Shown here: one piece after another, positions 13,356-14,719 of the stretch
How positions within the stretch are numbered: the stretch's first letter is position 1
Layout: each line of letters begins with the position of its first letter
Assembly (NCBI GenBank): GCA_964541255.1
Contig: CAZIPL010000036.1
Coordinates: 1 to 14,719 of the forward strand
Reading direction: 5' to 3'
Origin: CAYOSU01 sp964541255
GTDB lineage: Bacteria; Bacillota; Clostridia; Christensenellales; CAMQZB01
DNA: 14,719 bases
Program-made: the position numbers and the translations under genes
Notes under the pieces: model-generated
What the model was told of the DNA's origin: nothing
What the model saw: the letters and a program-made list of their open reading frames with translations, nothing else
Database searches by the model: none

Positions 13356-13859
13356 TCACATTATTCTGCAAAAAAGCGAAGACAAAACAACGCCCACAAA
13401 ACTTACGCAAAGAGCAATAAAGACGCCTTTCCACCCGCCCTTTGCCTTGACGGCGGAAAAATATATCCCACCCATATAAAATATCGTTTCGGACGATGCA
13501 GCAATAACGGACGCAACGCGGCTTTCGTACGAGTCCGCGCCGAAAGTATTATATACGTTTTCAAGAAGCGCCACCGATCCGCTTCCCGAAAAAGGGCGAA
13601 AAACTATTAGCGGCAAAAGCCCTTCGGGAACACGCAAAAAGCTCATGACGGGAGAAAGAATCTTCGACAAAAGCTCCGTAACGCCCGACATAGTCATCAC
13701 TTGCACGAGAACACACATTGCTAAAATATACGGAAAAAGCGAAAGAGAAAGATCTATCGCTTCTTTCGCACCGCCGACAAACAAGTCATATACGGGGAGC
13801 TTTTTGACAATTCCCGCGACTAAAATCAATATCACTACAACAGGTATAACGTATTTCAT
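13356..13859 (-). CDS. spmB: Spore maturation protein B
   Basis: 167 residues, very hydrophobic, of the nucleoside-recognition (Gate) domain family. Membrane segments are visible near the N-terminus (V-I-P-V-V-V-I-L-I-L-V), at 38-58, about 75-95 and at the C-terminus. Diagnostic stretches include G-G-A-K-E-A-I-D-L near 29, F-R-P-F-S-G-S-G-S around 88-96, and S-S-E-T-I-F-Y-M-G-G-I-Y. In Bacillus and Clostridium the SpmA/SpmB pair is needed for proper dehydration of the spore core and hence heat resistance; the transported molecule is not established. The ATG overlaps the spmA stop by 4 nt, indicating coupling. No intrinsic terminator follows; the degenerate repeat element begins about 45 nt downstream. 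Confidence 0.95.
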   Translation of the reverse strand: MKYVIPVVVILILVAGIVKKLPVYDLFVGGAKEAIDLSLSLFPYILAMCVLVQVMTMSGVTELLSKILSPVMSFLRVPEGLLPLIVFRPFSGSGSVALLENVYNTFGADSYESRVASVIAASSETIFYMGGIYFSAVKAKGGWKGVFIALCVSFVGVVLSSLFCRIM

Positions 13860-14407
13860 TCTTTGACAAAAACCTTCACCGCGACGACGCTGAGAATTGT
13901 CGTGATAAGTCCGACAAGTAGAGACGGAAGCAATATATCGTAAGGCGCTTTCGAGCCGCTCAAAGACCGTAGAGTAATTACAGTCGTCGGAACAATCTGA
14001 ATGCTCGAAGCGTTAAGCGCGAAAAAGGCGATCGCCGCCTTCGGGACTTTGCTTTTCTCCTCGCAAAGCTTTTGCATACCCTTTATTCCGAGCGGCGTTG
14101 CCATATTGCCAAGCCCGAGCATATTGCACGAAAGATTGAGCGTGATATATTTTTCGCTTTCTTCATCCGTTTTTCCTATCAAAAGTCTCGTCAAAGGTCG
14201 CAATGCTTTCGACAAAAGCGAAGTCATTCCCGTTTCTTCCGTAATTTTCATAAGTCCCGTCCAGAACCCGTATATAGCCATTGTTTTTAGCATAATCGTT
14301 ATCGCCTCGTTACTTCCTTTTGTTATCGCTTCGATGAAACTCTCGGGAGAAAAGATAAGAAAAAGCAACGACGATAGGATAAAAAGTATTGCAAACAACC
14401 AATTCAT
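13856..14407 (-). CDS. spmA: Spore maturation protein A
   Basis: 183 residues, a membrane protein of the same Gate-domain family as SpmB. The start M-N-W-L-F-A-I-L-F-I-L is the first membrane helix. Then come A-I-T-K-G-S-N-E-A-I-T near 27-37, Y-G-F-W-T-G-L-M-K-I, N-L-S-C-N-M-L-G-L-G-N-M-A-T-P-L-G and F-F-A-L-N-A-S-S-I-Q-I-V-P-T-T-V, all typical of SpmA. It is first in a two-gene operon with spmB and diverges from metG across a 126-nt gap. Just upstream is only a weak ribosome site (TATTGGT-ATG). A TTGACA lies at 14456-14451 but no matching sigma-A -10 follows at 17 nt, which could fit control by a sporulation sigma factor; that is inference. Confidence 0.95.
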   Translation of the reverse strand: MNWLFAILFILSSLLFLIFSPESFIEAITKGSNEAITIMLKTMAIYGFWTGLMKITEETGMTSLLSKALRPLTRLLIGKTDEESEKYITLNLSCNMLGLGNMATPLGIKGMQKLCEEKSKVPKAAIAFFALNASSIQIVPTTVITLRSLSGSKAPYDILLPSLLVGLITTILSVVAVKVFVKE

Positions 14408-14471
14408 ACCAATATATATGCCCGAAAAACACGGGGTTTGCTCTTTATTTTGTCAAAAGGTCGCTTTTCGC

Positions 14472-14500
14472 TTGAAAAAGGTCGCAAAATGTTTTATAAT
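14472..14500 (+). promoter_or_regulatory. Sigma-A-like promoter of metG
   Basis: TTGAAA (14472-14477) and a consensus TATAAT (14495-14500) are 17 nt apart, ending 33 nt before the start codon. The short leader leaves no room for a T-box riboswitch between promoter and start. Confidence 0.8.
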
Positions 14501-14533
14501 TTTTTCGTGAATAAGCATTTTGAGGAATATGCC

Positions 14534-14719
14534 ATGGAAAAAGAAAAGTTTTATATCACTACTCCCATATATTACCCGAGCGGCAAATGGCACTTGGGTC
14601 ATTGCTACACCACCGTTTCGTGCGACGCAATCGCAAGGTTTAATCGTCTCGACGGCAAAGACGTATTCTTTTTGACAGGAACGGACGAGCACGGTCAGAA
14701 AATCGGCGAAGCCGCCAAA
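14534..14719 (+). CDS. metG: Methionyl-tRNA synthetase, N-terminal part (runs off the window)
   Basis: The first 62 codons are present. The ATG follows TGAGGA at good spacing. The protein opens K-F-Y-I-T-T-P-I-Y-Y-P-S-G, then the class-I HIGH motif as H20-L-G-H23, and continues F-L-T-G-T-D-E-H-G-Q-K-I (46-57); together these are unmistakable for MetG. It charges tRNA-Met with methionine using ATP in the cytoplasm. The zinc-binding region, KMSKS loop and any C-terminal tRNA-binding domain lie to the right of the window, so the subtype is not decided. It is the only plus-strand gene seen and is divergent from spmAB. Confidence 0.97.
   Translation, partial: MEKEKFYITTPIYYPSGKWHLGHCYTTVSCDAIARFNRLDGKDVFFLTGTDEHGQKIGEAAK

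Noticed and set aside
14407..14534. T-box riboswitch ahead of metG
   Set aside because: The sigma-A-like promoter leaves only about 30 nt of leader, far too short for a T-box, and the characteristic T-box sequence is absent.
14453..14692. A 79-codon minus-strand reading frame upstream of spmA
   Set aside because: It is antisense to metG and covers its promoter; the plus-strand MetG motifs are decisive.

Overview
The window is a gene-dense, moderately AT-rich stretch of bacterial chromosome. Every complete gene lies on the minus strand. Only the start of a methionyl-tRNA synthetase gene, at the right edge, is on the plus strand. The combination of spmA/spmB, a sensory-type [FeFe]-hydrogenase with DRTGG and RsbW-like partners, a WYL regulator, a YtrA-type GntR regulator and GGAGG-type ribosome binding sites points to an anaerobic, probably endospore-forming Clostridia lineage (Bacillota). 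No gene here fixes genus or family.

Layout, left to right (minus-strand operons read right to left). 1-1669: three-gene operon, DRTGG protein > RsbW-like ATPase > ferredoxin/[FeFe]-hydrogenase-like protein, the last cut by the window edge; its sequence motifs suggest an H2 or redox sensor rather than a bulk hydrogenase. 1786-3460: two overlapping genes of unknown function, an acidic three-part protein and a small membrane-anchored protein with a possible SPOR-like fold. 3565-5958: polar amino-acid ABC importer (lipoprotein, permease, ATPase) with a clear promoter and ArgR-like boxes upstream. 5959-6641: no convincing gene; holds those regulatory sites, a 281-bp MITE-like element with 29-bp terminal inverted repeats, and the terminator of the next gene. 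6642-7619: WYL-domain regulator. 7620-7961: non-coding, with an inverted repeat near the WYL start, a cloverleaf-like array of three perfect hairpins inside an outer stem, and a strong terminator. 7962-9803: ABC exporter operon, ATPase > permease > GntR/YtrA-type repressor, with a strong promoter whose -10 lies in a perfect palindrome. 9972-10880: alpha/beta-hydrolase esterase. 11082-12920: glycerophosphodiester phosphodiesterase directly abutting a glycerate kinase, with a strong promoter. 12921-13355: non-coding, with an 11-bp inverted repeat and a degenerate relative of the MITE. 13356-14407: spmA-spmB. 14534-end: metG, divergent from spmA, with its own sigma-A-like promoter.

No tRNA, rRNA, CRISPR array, transposase or phage gene was seen. 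The least explained material is the repeat and hairpin content of the three long intergenic regions and the two unknown genes at 1786-3460. No clearly new multi-gene system could be demonstrated.
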